Shown: one piece after another, positions 43,341 to 55,700 of the stretch
How positions within the stretch are numbered: position 1 is the stretch's first letter
How the letters are laid out: each line of letters starts with the position of its first letter
Source: Plantago major
Lineage: Eukaryota; Streptophyta; Magnoliopsida; Lamiales; Plantaginaceae
Assembly (NCBI GenBank): GCA_026545765.1
Contig: CM048843.1
Coordinates: 4,340,001 to 4,404,000, forward strand
DNA: 64,000 nucleotides
Reading direction: 5' to 3'
Notes under the pieces: generated by a model
Told to the model about the DNA's origin: nothing
Database searches by the model: none
The model's input: only the letters and a program-made list of their open reading frames with translations
Position numbers and translations under genes: made by a program

Positions 43341-44253
43341 ATTATTGCAGGAATGTACTCGCAAAGAAGAAATTCCTCCTCTGATAGAGGAAAAGGAAGT
43401 CAGGAAAGTGGATTAGATAAAGGAAAGCTTATAGCTTTACCATCACAAGATAAAGGAAAGCTTATAGCTTTACCATCACCAGAATCTGAGACTTATAGCT
43501 CAGAAGAGTACCAAGAATTTCTTGAGTACAAAAGAAAAAAGGGAAAATTTCCATCTTTTACCAATTCAGTAAAAGAAGAAAAAACTGATTATGTTGAAAA
43601 CAAAAATCAGGAAGTAATACTTCTGCTTGAAATAAGAGATGTACAATGGGCAAAGGAACTTTGGACATCATGGTCTAAATATTTAGGCAAAGATAAAGCA
43701 TTATATGCTTCAGGATCTTATAAAGCAAGATACTTTTATGAAAGTATTCTTTTAAACACAGAGTCATGTGAAATATCACATTTCTCAGGAATTCAAAAAG
43801 AAGTTTATAACTTCAGTAAGATTTATATTAAGAAGATTATATCTTCCGAAGAATGGGGAATTGCTCCATTACGAGAAAGGGAATTTTATTACCCTAATAA
43901 CAGAAATCCCATAAAATTTAATTATTGGGATTATGTTGAAGCATTTAATAAAGTGCTTTTATATCAAAATGATAAAAAGAAACACTCCTGGTTCATAAAA
44001 ATCAGTAGTGAAGCTTATGAGCAAGAGATACCAAATTGGTCTCTTAATTGGTGGAAATATTTTGGAACCACCGGAGTAATACTCCCTCAGAATTTTACAG
44101 AGTTATATTCTGCTTGGATAGATGTTAATCCAAAGAAGGATATTCCTTCAGATCGATATGATTTATATTTCTTTATGGAATTTTCCATACTATGGATTTG
44201 GAAATGGTGCCTTTTCTTCTTCTTGTCATACGTTAAGTTGAAATTCATTTTGA

Positions 44254-44402
44254 GATCCGACGGTGCCGAGTGGAAGGGCCGTCGCTCACAGATTTCCGGA
44301 AGTCCACAGAAAAATTATTGCTAATTGACACCTTAGGATGGCATAGCCTTATTAAGTTAAGGTAAGGGCGATCCGACGGTGCCGAGTGGAAGGGCTGTCG
44401 CT

Positions 44403-44406
<4 letters not shown>
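44254..44406. repeat. 37-bp direct repeat between the viral fossil and the Copia element
   Basis: GATCCGACGGTGCCGAGTGG plus AAGGGCYGTCGCTCAYA occurs at 44254-44290 and 44370-44406, 116 bp apart, with about two differences. The second copy runs directly into the (AT)n tract. It is GC-rich compared with both neighbours and belongs to neither element as far as I can tell. Confidence 0.8.

Positions 44407-44434
<28 letters not shown>
44407..44434. repeat. (AT)n microsatellite between the viral fossil and the Copia LTR
   Basis: About fourteen AT dinucleotides, ending three bases before the LTR start. Confidence 0.95.
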
Positions 44435-44437
<3 letters not shown>

Positions 44438-46048
44438 TGTTGGTCCAGATAACGGCAAAGTAAAAGACTAGGGGGGGGGGGGTGAATAGTCTTTTAAAAC
44501 TTTTGTCGATAACACAGTTTCTCAGATATCTGATACTTAATTTCAGAGAGCGGAAGACTTTTCTGTGATAAGTGCACGTGCTCAGCAAGATAAGTGTAAG
44601 TACTTTGCAAGATAAGTAAAGCAAGTAATAAACTGCAGAAAGTAAATAACACAAGTCTTTTTATAGTGGTATCTGAAGGTGGCGTAATCCTTCAACTAAT
44701 CCACTTCGGCCTTTCTCAGACCTAGAATTCACTAAGACAGATAAATGAGGTAACCTTACATATATCTTCACTTGATTCCTAAATACACTAGGTTCCTAAC
44801 CAAGTGTTCCCCTGAGTTATTCCCCGGCTTTCACAGCCAAGTACTTCCTGTACTCAGAAACCTTTTGAGTTGTTCCTTAGTTTCCCAAACTAAGTACTCC
44901 CTATGCTCAATAACCTTGGAGTTATTCCTTAGTTTCCCAAACTAAGTACTTCCTGTACTCCACGCCGTTTAAGGTGTTGGTTAAGGTAAATTGTCAGGTG
45001 AGCTTCTTTAATAACTTGTTCAGTTATTCAGATAGCTCTATGAATCAAATATACTTAATACACTTTGCAATGTATGGTATCTTGTTCTCTACTGACCCAA
45101 GTCTATGAAAAGTGTTCAAGAGAATGAAGCTCAGATATGAAATCTTAGTTCAACTCTTTCACAAATAACAATGCTCGTTAAGGATCATGACACTTAGAAC
45201 TTTTGTGCTTCTTAGAATCAAGAGCTTTGGTCGCAACAGAAAGCTTGAAGGTAAGTAGTTTGCTTGAGAGAGCTTGTGAGAATATTCAGTATGTAGTTCT
45301 GTGTTGTCTAAGGTGTGTTCTCAAGCAGTCTAAGTGTTGATATTTATAGATGAATTTAAGTGCCGTTTGAATAGTATCCGTTAGGCTTAAATCAAATTCA
45401 AACTATTGATATCTGAGTATAATCTTGTATCAGCAGGTTTGTCTTCTTCTTCAGAAGCTACAGCTTTTATTCAGACATTTCTGTCCGCGCATTTAATGCA
45501 CTGTACTATACTTTGTCCTGTAGTGCCAACGGAACTATGCAAGCTTTCTGAGGCTTTGCACGTTCTCTTCCAGAGATCATCATAGCTCCAGATACTACTT
45601 GTTTAAACAACTTGTTATAATATATTTCTTTTTCAGAAGCATATTTTATGTCCAAGGTATCTGAGTGTAGATATCTGTGAGCACTTTCCTCGTCTCAGAA
45701 ACCTTTTATTCTCAGATATCTTTTGCAACACTTGTGTTTCGAAACACTTGTTTCTTCAAGATATCTGGACATAGGTGTCTGAAAAACCCTTATCTTCAGC
45801 AATCTTGTGCAGTCTTCAAATCTTCAAATCCGTTGAACTTTTCCTGCTGGATGCCTTCTTCTTGGTCTTCTTCAGAAAATAAAAATTACATTTCGAGACC
45901 TAACATCCTATACAAGATTTGCTAGACTATCATACTTAGTGAGTTTCCTCTTTTACAATGTTCAAGTGAACCAAGGGTACTAATCACCTTTCTGAGCTAA
46001 GATAAGTCATTAGGTTGCTGATCAAAATCTAAACAGATAATCCTAACA
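44438..46048 (-). repeat. 3' LTR of the Copia element
   Basis: It begins (minus strand) TGTTAGGATTATCTG and ends GGACCAACA. Next to it inside the element is the purine tract AAAATGGGGGAAATTTG, the expected plus-strand primer. A run of about twelve G residues lies close to the outer end. Confidence 0.9.
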
Positions 46049-46434
46049 AATTTCCCCCATTTTGATCAGTCAACGATGACTATCTGACCTATTACAAATC
46101 TGGATGAGGAAACAATCCATCACTTAATCATTTCTTATGATCTTTAAGTTCATATAATTAAGTGCAGAAAGTAAACATCAACCAAATCACAAGGTGTGAT
46201 CTTTGATGACAAGTTATCTTTATAAAGAATGATATCTGAGAGTAAGTTCATCAGATATGATACAGAGAAAGCTTACAGATAACTTTAGTACATAATACAA
46301 TTTAGCTCAGTCAGCAAGATACAAAAATACATAGTAAATTAGGACAACAGGAGTAGCCAAGCTCCAAGTAGACATCCTAATAAACTAGTCTTCAAGTCTT
46401 CAATACTTCAAGTCTTCAAAAACAGTTCCATGGG

Positions 46435-49400
46435 TCAATCTGTAAATTTCCTATCACCAAACCTTTTGATATCATCAGAGTAGTCATAGAGAAGAGTTCT
46501 GACAATCATCTCTGTGTCTCTGGCAAATCCACAGACTTCCTTGTAGGTTTTGGTAGGATTTTTCTTGACAAAGTGCTTGACCCACAAATACTTTCCCCAT
46601 TTCCAGGCATGCTCGATTCTGATATCTGACAGCTTGAAGTATTCATAAATGATCTTCAGATATCTGATGTCACCCTTGTATTGATCTTCAGTTAAGTAGA
46701 AAGACTCATAGGGTTCCACAACAAGTCTTGCTCTTGTGCCTGTTCCAGTAATGTTGGGAACTCTGTGCACATCATCTGGCTTTCCATAAGGACATACATC
46801 AGAGAGGTCCTTCATGGCTTCTATTCTCTTGATCACTTCAAAATCCAACCATGCTTTGATGTGGTTGGTGTTAATCAAGATTGGCTTGTCTTTTCTCCAT
46901 GCCATGAGCTGTTTATGGATTGGTTCTGGAAATTTTGAGTTTACCAGTAGATGCTTTAGTTCCAGAATCCAGTAGCCATTCTTCTGATTTATGCACCTGT
47001 AGACAGAGGAGTCATTGTTGGTCTTCACATACTCAATCTTGGCTTCTTCAGGCCTGAGTGGTAGTTGAAGTTGTCTTTGTTCAGACTCACCGCTTTCTCC
47101 TTTGTCTTGAATTCTCCTTTGGGGTAATGCTTGAAGAACCACCCTGGATAGACTTGGTATTTCTAGAGGGTGTTTTAGCTGCCAAAGGCTTTGCAGCTAT
47201 GGGCTCAGTTAGGCTATCAATTTTCCTTTTTCTATGAAGAGCAGCTTCATCTTCATCAGTCTCTTCATCATCATCATCAAGATCAATTCTTGTGAGACTT
47301 TTGCAGCCTTCTTCATTGCCCAGGGATTTGATTTGGCCTTCTTCTTCTTCTTCTTCAGAAGATTCATCAATCCCTTTTACTTGTCTTCTCCTTGGAGCCT
47401 TGGTACTCCTTGGAGGTTTCTGTGCTCTGGCCCTTGTTGTCATTCCTTGTTCAGGAAGTTGAGTGGTGGCCACTATCTGTAAAGCAGTCTGTCTTGAGGA
47501 GGGCTCATTTATTCTGAGAGGTGGTTGTTCAGATTTTCTTTTGTTTCGTCTTCCTCTTCCTCTTCCTCTCTGAGCCTCTTGATATTCTTCCCCCTTAGTC
47601 ATTGTTGACTGACTAAGAATCATAAAGGATTCTGAAAGGGAGTTGAAGTTGCCTTGCAGATAGTTGTAAGCAGCAACCAACTTTTCCAGATCGGCCTTGA
47701 GCTCCTGATTTTGTTTGATAAGACCAGTATCCTTATCAGTAAGCTCTGCCAGTGGGCCTTGAACAACATCTGCTTTTCCAGCAGCATAGCAAGCCTCTTC
47801 AAAGGCTTTTGCAGCCAAGAGTTGGTCATCATCCCTAACCATGCCTAGATCTTTCTGAGAAATGACCAGACTGGTTGTTCTTTGAGTGATGAGCTCAGTG
47901 AATGACTTCAGCTCTGTAGGGACGGATGCAATGGCGGCTTTGTCTTGAGAAGATAACTCCTTTTCAATTTAGCCAGTACTTGATATCTATTCAAGTATTC
48001 ATTGGAGTTGACGTTTGGCAGCTTGCTGAATGTTTCAGGAGCAATCAGCTTCCTTTTCAAATGAGAAACCGCTAAATGTTCATTGCGGTGTTTGCCAATG
48101 TCTTGTCTTCTTCATCATCTGAGTTATCAGCCCAGTGATTTTCATCCTCTTGGACATTTTCATCAATGTTCTCTAGTCCAGCAACCATCTCAGAGATGGG
48201 TTTCTTTCCTTTCAGTGAGGAGGATGGAACATCTTCTTGGAATGCAGCCTTAGCATCATGCTTGTCATTAGATACTTGTTCAGTATCTAATTCCTCAGCA
48301 ATTGCCTGAACATCAAGCTGGAGGTCTTTCATTTCAGCATAAGCTTCCATTTCCTTGATTGTTTGATCTTCAATCTTCTGGAGCTTTGCTCTTGATTCAG
48401 CTATCTTTTCTTCCAGTTGAAGATGTAGCTGTTGTTCTTCTTCCAACAGTTGTTTGAGTTGAGCAACTCTGGCTTGTGCATCTGTTATTTTCTGAGTTGT
48501 TCCCTTAGAGTGCTCAACTACTTGTTCAGTAGTAACTTTGTGTTGGGAAGTTGGATGATTAGATTTCTGAGGAGATGGAGGAGGGGATTGCTGTGAAGTC
48601 CTCTCAGTGTGCTTTTCAGCAGCTGAGGCAATGTGTCCTTGTGAAATCCCTCCCGTCCCTGGTGCAGGGGCATCATCATCATCCTTATCATCATCATCAT
48701 CCTTTTTGTGATGGTCAGATGGAGGTTCATCAAAGTTATTCTCATCTATTTCTTCCTCTTCACCGTCTTCAGATACAAGATTAATCACTTCAGGAATAGT
48801 GATCTTCTGCCCATTAACCTCCTCTTGTTCAGAAGGAATAAATTGTAGAGTCTGGGGTAGGACTGGCTTGAATGCCATCTGTAATCTTGTCTGACCATCA
48901 GCCTGATTGAAGGCTTAAATCAACTTCTGTGCCACTTCTCTGGAGAAATCCTTATGCAATAAGGTCGCAACTTGATACTGTTCCATGGAAAACATTGCAT
49001 GGATGTAGTTCTCCAAGTCAAGAGCTCGTGCTCGTCTCGTAGGTTGATCTGTGATACTCAATATTTCAAAGAGATCTGAGCACCTTAACCTCTGCCATTT
49101 CTTGAAGCATTGAATGTGCTTTAGCAGGGTATGAGCTTTGAAGAAGGGAAGTAGGTCCTTTTTCTCATCATCATGGACCTTCGTGGCACTTGTTTGAGCC
49201 TGAAAGAAAGAGTTTTGAGTTAGATTCAAAACTTGTGTAGATATCTGAGTACAAGTGTAGTTAGGTTTCTGAGGTACCTGAATGAGTACATCAGGCTCAG
49301 AGACTTGTACTACTGAGACAGGGGTTGCCTCAGATATCTTGTTGTGAGGTGGAGACTTGGAAGTCTGGTCCTCATCAACCGTTCTTTCTGCTTGAACCTG

Positions 49401-51961
49401 AGAATTAAAACATAACACTCAGGAAATTTTATCAAGAAAATTTTTATTGACAAATCAGATATCTGAAATGTCAATTACCTCTGTTGGAGGCTCAGATGTT
49501 TGTCTCACAGAAACTTGTGCAGTTTCTGGAATCTTTTCTTGTGATGAAGGCCTTGATGCCTCATCAATTTCCATATGTTGTGAGGATTGAGTGGGCAATT
49601 CCTCAACAACTTCTACTTCTTTTTGAGCCTGTTAAGTAGAATGTGTTAGTCTAAGAAAAATGATCAGAGATTGTTCTTTGAGGAGTATGAATATCTGAAT
49701 GAAATACCTTCTCTACAGAAGGTTCAGATACTTGTTCCTCAAAGGCCTTGGAAGCCTCTGGATTCCTCTCTGAAGAGATAGACTTTTCAGTCTCTTCATT
49801 TTTCTTCTCAGTTGGAGCCTATTAGAAATAAACACTTATTAGTCTAGTGTATTAACGAATGTCTGAAAAATTATATCTTAAGGAATTCTTTATCACATGT
49901 AGCACAGGCTCAGATTCCTTAAGTTGTGAGGGTGTGGAAGCCTCCTTCTCAGAATCTGAGGCAAGCTTCTCAGCTTCCTCTTGTTCTCGTGTTTCTAAAT
50001 CAGCCTGTAACAAAGAAATTCTATTAAAATAACAAGATTATGTGGCACAAAATATCACAAGTAGAGAGTTAAACCATTCAGATACCTAAGTAATGTCAGG
50101 CTGATTGGTCTCTGGAACTTGTGACCCTTCTATGCGTTGGTCTTGTTGTTCCATTTCATCTTCTTTGTTTGAAGTTTCAGGTACTTCAGACCTTGCCTGA
50201 GTATGCAACTCAGTTGCCTCCCCTGGTTGATCATTCTGAGCAGATGTCTCAGTTTGATCCCTCTCATTGAGTTGGGGAACCTGCTCTTTTGCAGGTCTTC
50301 AGCAATGAAAGATGCTGGTATCTGCAGCTCAAGTACCATTTCAGCAGTATCCTTATCTGGCTGTTGTGGTTGTTGTGTTTGAGACAGACTGTTGAGTGTT
50401 GAGGCAATGGCAGTATCCTCCAACACTAAGCCGTCACTCATCCGAGCATCTTCAATATGCTTCAGTCTTTGTTGCTCTGATGGTGTAATTTGTCCAGTTA
50501 CCTTGGACACTGTTGCTTCTCCAGCAACCTTTGAAACAGGTGCTTGCTCAACAACCTGTGGTGTAGGTTCTTTTTCAGATACCTCTACACCAGTTACATT
50601 TTCAGTAACCTTAGCCCTTCTTGATTTTTCTAGGACTTGAGAGATAACTAATTCATCATCTTCATTGTCAGAGCTCTCATCAGCATTGGGAACTGATTGG
50701 TCCATAATTCCTGCGGTTTCTGCAGATAGGGCTTGGTATATGTCACTACTTTCTTTAGCAGCATTGATGAGTTCATCAGCAAGGCTTTCAGCAATAGTCT
50801 TAACATTTCTGAAAGCACTTTCTCTTGCTGAGTCTACTTGTTCAGTAGTCGATACCTCTTTTGCAGCATTGATGAGTTCATCTTCATTGATGAGTTCATC
50901 TGCAGCAACGGCAGGTATCTGGGAATCGACAACCTCAAAGGGTGTGCCTTCTGATTTGCCAGCAGACTTCTTTCGTGAAGTTCTGGGCTTCTTGGTCGCA
51001 ACTTTTCCCTCAGATACCTCTTCAGTCTTTCGCTTCCCTGAGATCCAGTAACCTTTTTCATCATGTTCGTATACTCATATTTGTAGAGTAGGTCAGCCTT
51101 CTCTCTGAGCTCAATGCCAAGCTTTCCAGCAAGTAGCATATCTTTAGACCATAACTTACTGTGGTCTTTGGCTCAGTAAGTCCCTTAGCGATTGTAGGCT
51201 CAAAGCCTTGAATCTTCTTCACAAACTTCATAAAGGCGTACTTTCCCCAATTGAAAGGGTTTTCCAGCCTTTTGTCTTGTTGTGGCAACAAGAACATCAT
51301 TATCCAGCGTTCTTGGCTTATCTGGTCAGCACCTCCTTGTAGACCATCAAAGCATCTGTGAAGAATGCATGCCAACACATCCCAGTGAACCAGTAGATGT
51401 CTGGTTCTGATGTCAGCAAGCTTGAAATCAGTGGGTGTATCTGATTTTTCAAGATCACACACATCAGTCTGCTTGTTTTACACCTTCAAGGAGATCATCA
51501 TCCTTGGTGTCTATTTCAAAATCCTTTCCAAGATTTTGAAGGTCAAACAACTTGCAGAAAGTTGTTAAGTCCAGAAGGATTTCCTTTCCTTGGACTGAAG
51601 TTTTTATACACACTATTGCAGTGCCTTTAGAAACACAGGATATAATCCTGGAGTTGTTGTAGAATTCTAACACATCCAGTGAAGAGATTCGACTGGGTAG
51701 AGCTGATAGAAAACCCTTGATTTTTGCCTTTTCAAGCATGTCAAGTATCAGTTTTCTGTCGGCTTGAGTCTCAACAGCAGCAGTGAGGTATTCCTCAATC
51801 ATGGCACCACCCCAAATCATTCTGTGATTTGAAGTCCAATGATCGGGATTGAAGTTCCCTACCAATCGATTGTTAATAACTACCAACTCTGGTGCTTGCT
51901 TTTCAGCAGTACCAGTGGTAGTACTTTGGGATTTCTGTGTAGTTGATCGTTTGGGGGCCAT
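46435..51961 (-). pseudogene. Extra coding region between pol and 3' LTR of the Copia element (envelope-like position)
   Basis: Open stretches start with MAPKRSTTQKSQ and run through a globular part (LVGNFNPDHWTSNH, LLDLTTFCKLFDL, NPFNWGKYAFMKFVKK), long Glu/Ser/Thr/Gln-rich and coiled-coil parts, and a basic segment (RGRGRRNKRK). They end with a second globular part (LLVNSKFPEPIHKQLMAW, KWGKYLWVKHFVKKNP). Sireviruses are known to carry an envelope-like frame here, but no convincing signal peptide or fusion peptide is seen. The globular parts resemble domains annotated as putative plant transposon protein. Decayed. Confidence 0.6.
49440..50100 (-). repeat. Array of exon-like units inside the extra Copia region
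   Basis: On the minus strand four units of about 120-160 bases, spaced about 180-230 bases, each begin after an AG with GCT or GCTGA/GCTCA and end at a GTA-like site, separated by AT-rich gaps of 50-60 bases. The units encode similar Glu/Ser-rich text (AEKLASDSEKEASTP-like), suggesting internal duplication of a small exon. Confidence 0.5.
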
Positions 51962-52750
51962 CTCTTTATATAGAGTGAGTTTTTCGAAGATCTTAAAGAG
52001 ATTAAAGTGAAAGATTAGTGATTCTTTGCAGAAAAACTAATTTTGAGAGCAGAGATTTGCAGAGAGAATAGAAGAAAGAAATTTGCTATTCTTGTGCAAG
52101 TCGGAATGTTGGATAAGGCGAAAGTAATTTCCTTAGCCAAAATCCTATATATATAGCAAAGAGATCTCAACATACATGTACATACAAATCAATTTTGTGT
52201 GTAAGTATCTGTGTATTGCAGGCAGGCGTGGGAAAAAGCTTTGTTTAGCATTAAATGCATAGTGGGCCCTGTCTGAATTTCAACAGTCCACTATTTACTG
52301 AGAGTTAATCTCTGCCGTAAAGATCAATTGCCCATTTCGTCAAGGGTCACCATTGCTTCTTCAGCAATGATCAAAATCAACAATTGTAATTGTGCCCATT
52401 TAATGAATGTTGGCTATTAGCTATCTGAATCACGTTTCTGTGTGAATGAGAACACTGTTGTATCTGATTCTATCTTATACTTGTTGTCTTTTCAAAGTTT
52501 TTCACAAAGATAGAAATAATTCAAATTTCAAGATAGTAGTTAACTGTAGACAGTTGTACTATTCTCTTTTGTGTTCCCCCTCACTCAGTGATCTAGATAT
52601 CTAAGTACCCGTCTCAGAAATCTTCAAATAGCTATTTTACTCTTTAGCCTTTGGTTTCTGGATACCCGTTCCAGATTCCTCTTCTCTGGATACCCGTTCC
52701 AGATTACTTTTCTCTCTTCTTTGATATCTTCTTCAGATATCTGAACTTTT

Positions 52751-55700
52751 TCAGTTCTTTGGTAGCTCCATTAGTCCAAGACTGTGTCTTAAGGCTAAGA
52801 ATCTACTTTCTTGTAATGGTTTAGTGAAGATATCTGCAAGTTGGTCTTCAGTGCCAATCTTGAGTATCTCTATATTGCCTTTTTCAACATGGTCTCTGAT
52901 GAAGTGGTGTCTAACATCAATGTGCTTTGTTCTAGCATGAAACTTAGGATTCTGAGTTATGGCAATTGCACTTGTGTTGTCACAGAAAATAGGAGTTTTC
53001 TCTTCATTGAGTCCATAGTCTCTGAGTTGTTGTTGTATCCACAATATTTGTGAAGCACAACACCCAACAGCAATATATTCAGCCTCTGTGGTAGATGTAG
53101 CAATTGAGTTTTGTTTCTTGCTGAACCATGATATCATTCTGGTACCAAGAAATTGACAAGTTCCTGAGGTGCTTTTTCTATCAAGCAATGATCCAGCATA
53201 GTCAGTATCTGAATAGCCAACCAAACTCAATCCACTGTCTTTTGGATACCACAATCCAACTTCTATAGTACCCTTTACATACCTTAATATCTTCATAGCA
53301 ATGTTGTAATGTGACTGCATTGGATTTGTCTGAAATCTGGCACACACTCCAACTGCATATTGAATATCAGGTCTACTTGCAGTGAGGTATAGTAGAGACC
53401 CAATCAATTTCCTATACTTGTGTTCTTCAACACTCTTGTCAGATTCAGTATAGGTCATTTTGGTTCCAATGCTCATAGGTATCTTAGCATTCTTTTCAGA
53501 AGGCTTTAGATTGAACTTGTTGAGCATGTCTTTTGCATACTTTGTTTGACTAATGAATATTCCATCATTGAGTTGCTTGACTTGCAATCCTAGGAAGTAA
53601 TTCAATTCTCCCATCATGCTCATCTCGAATTTACTTTTCATGAGTTCAGCAAAGTCTTCACAAAGTTGCTTGTCTTTAGATCCAAATATAATGTCATCAA
53701 CATATACTTGAACTAAAAGTAGTTTCCCATCATGGTTCAATGTGAAGAGTGTTTTATCAACATCTCCTTTCTTGAAACCACTTTCTAGTGTATCCGCCAA
53801 TGTATCATACCATGCTCTTGGAGCTTGTTTCAGCCCATACAGAGCTTTCTGAAGCTTATAGACCATCCTACTTTCTGAGGAAACTTCAAAGCCTGGTGGT
53901 TGCTCAACATAGACTTCCTCAGCAAGTTCATCATTTAGAAATGCACTCTTGACATCCATTTGATAAACTGTAAAGTCATTATGAGCTGCAAAGGCTAGAA
54001 AGAGTCTTATTGCATCCAATCTTGCAACTGGTGCATAAGATTCATCAAAATCTAGTCCTTCAGTCTGGGTGAATCCCTTTGCAACCAACCTAGCTTTGTT
54101 TCTGGTTATTTCACCAGACTCATTCATTTTGTTTCTGAAAACCCACTTGGTTCCAATTATAGATATACCGTTAACAAATGGAAGCAGTTTCCAGACTTTG
54201 TTTCTCTTAAATTGATCCAACTCTTCTTGTATTGCAGAGATCCAATCTTGATCCTTTAATGCTTCTTCTATAGTCTTTGGTTCAATGTTTGAGATGAAAC
54301 ATCCATAGAGACAATTTGCATTTTCAGCGATTGCTCTTCTAGTTCTAACTCCTTGGTCTATGGGACTAATAACATCCTTTGCAGGATGATTTATTATCAT
54401 AATGGGTTTTGAACTAGTAGGATCAATATCATTTTGATTTGAATGTGAATCAATATGATCTTGATGAGTTACTTGTGCAGTATCTGAGATATCTGACACA
54501 TGAAAAATGCCATGGATATCTGACACTTTTTCAGTGTTAGAGATATCTGAATCTTGCATTTCAGCAATCTCATTTTCAGATACCTCTTCATGATGAAGGT
54601 TCTCAGTAACCTGTTCCATTTCTGGAATTCTCATAGGAAATTCTTCATCATGTCTTAGAGGCATCTGGTTGTTACTAAGCATAGGTTGCTTTTCATCGTC
54701 AGACTCATCCTCTATTTGAATGATAGAATTGTTTCCTTCTGAGGATCCTTTTTCAGAATCTTTAATCATTAGTTCTTTGAACCTATCTGAGAGATCATCA
54801 TTCAAGAGTACTTTTTTGTTTCCTTCATAGAACACTACATGAACAGATTCTTCGATTTTTTGCGTTCTTTTGTTGTAGATTCTGTAGGCTTTGCTATTCA
54901 GAGAGTAACCAAGAAATACTCCTTCATCTGCCTTTGGTTGAAATGTTCTCAAGTATTCTTTTCCATTATTAAGAATAAAACATCTGCAACCAAACACCCT
55001 TAGATGTTTGATACTAGGGGGTCTACCAATGAAAAGCTCGTAAGGAGTTTTGTCATGGTGTTTGTTAATCAGACATCTATTTTGAGTGTAGCACGCTGTG
55101 TTTACAGCTTCAACCCAATAAATTTCACTTATTTCAGTGTCAGCAAGCATTGTTCTTGTTGCTTCTTTCAGGATCCTATTCTTTCTTTCAGCAACACCAT
55201 TTTATTGTGGTGTTCTTACATAAGATAGTTGATGTTGTATACCTTTGCAGGTACAAAACTCTTTTATGTACTGGTTCACAAACTCAGTACCATGGTCTGT
55301 TCTGATTACAGATACCTTGTCATTTTTCATGACTTCGAGCTTATTCAGCAAGTTGGGTATTTCAACCCTTGTATCTGATTTGTGTTTGAGAAAGACAACC
55401 CAAGTGAATCTTGAGTAATCATCAACAACAACTAGACCATACTTCTTTCCTGCATAACTAGTTACTGAGGATTCAAAAAGATCCATATGTAACATTTGCA
55501 GTGGCCTTTCACTGGAATGTCTAGTTTTAGACTTGAAAGATGTTTTGGATTATTTTCCCATTTGGCAAGCTGAGCATACACCTTCTTTTCTATATGACAT
55601 TTTGGGTAAACCAACCACCAATTCTTTCTTGGCTAGCTTGTTCAGAGTTTTGAAATTCAAGTGACTCATTCTTTTATGCCATAGCCAATTTTCTTCAGTG

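Larger units (their letters stand above)
38560..44210. mobile_element. Endogenous caulimovirid (pararetrovirus) fossil, rearranged
   Basis: A Caulimoviridae-derived insertion made of pieces in both orientations. Parts: a likely leader or promoter region with a TATTTATAG box near 39158; a minus-oriented piece (about 39300-40370) whose sequence recurs in plus orientation at about 43600-44200; a capsid zinc-finger region; a protease-reverse transcriptase-RNase H region; and a plus-oriented terminal coding piece. The RT style and the missing integrase exclude Gypsy and Copia. The genus is uncertain: Solendovirus- or Petuvirus-like groups are possible. The repeated pieces are still nearly identical, so the integration looks fairly recent. 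It is broken, with several breaks plus the rearrangement. Both boundaries are approximate. Confidence 0.8.

Noticed and set aside
44352-44654. 100-codon minus-strand frame across the (AT)n tract and LTR end
   Set aside because: It reads through the microsatellite and LTR and has no domain.
45677-45925. 82-codon frame repeated in both LTRs (also at 58998-59246)
   Set aside because: Present in both LTRs only because the LTRs are copies; antisense to the element and without a known domain.
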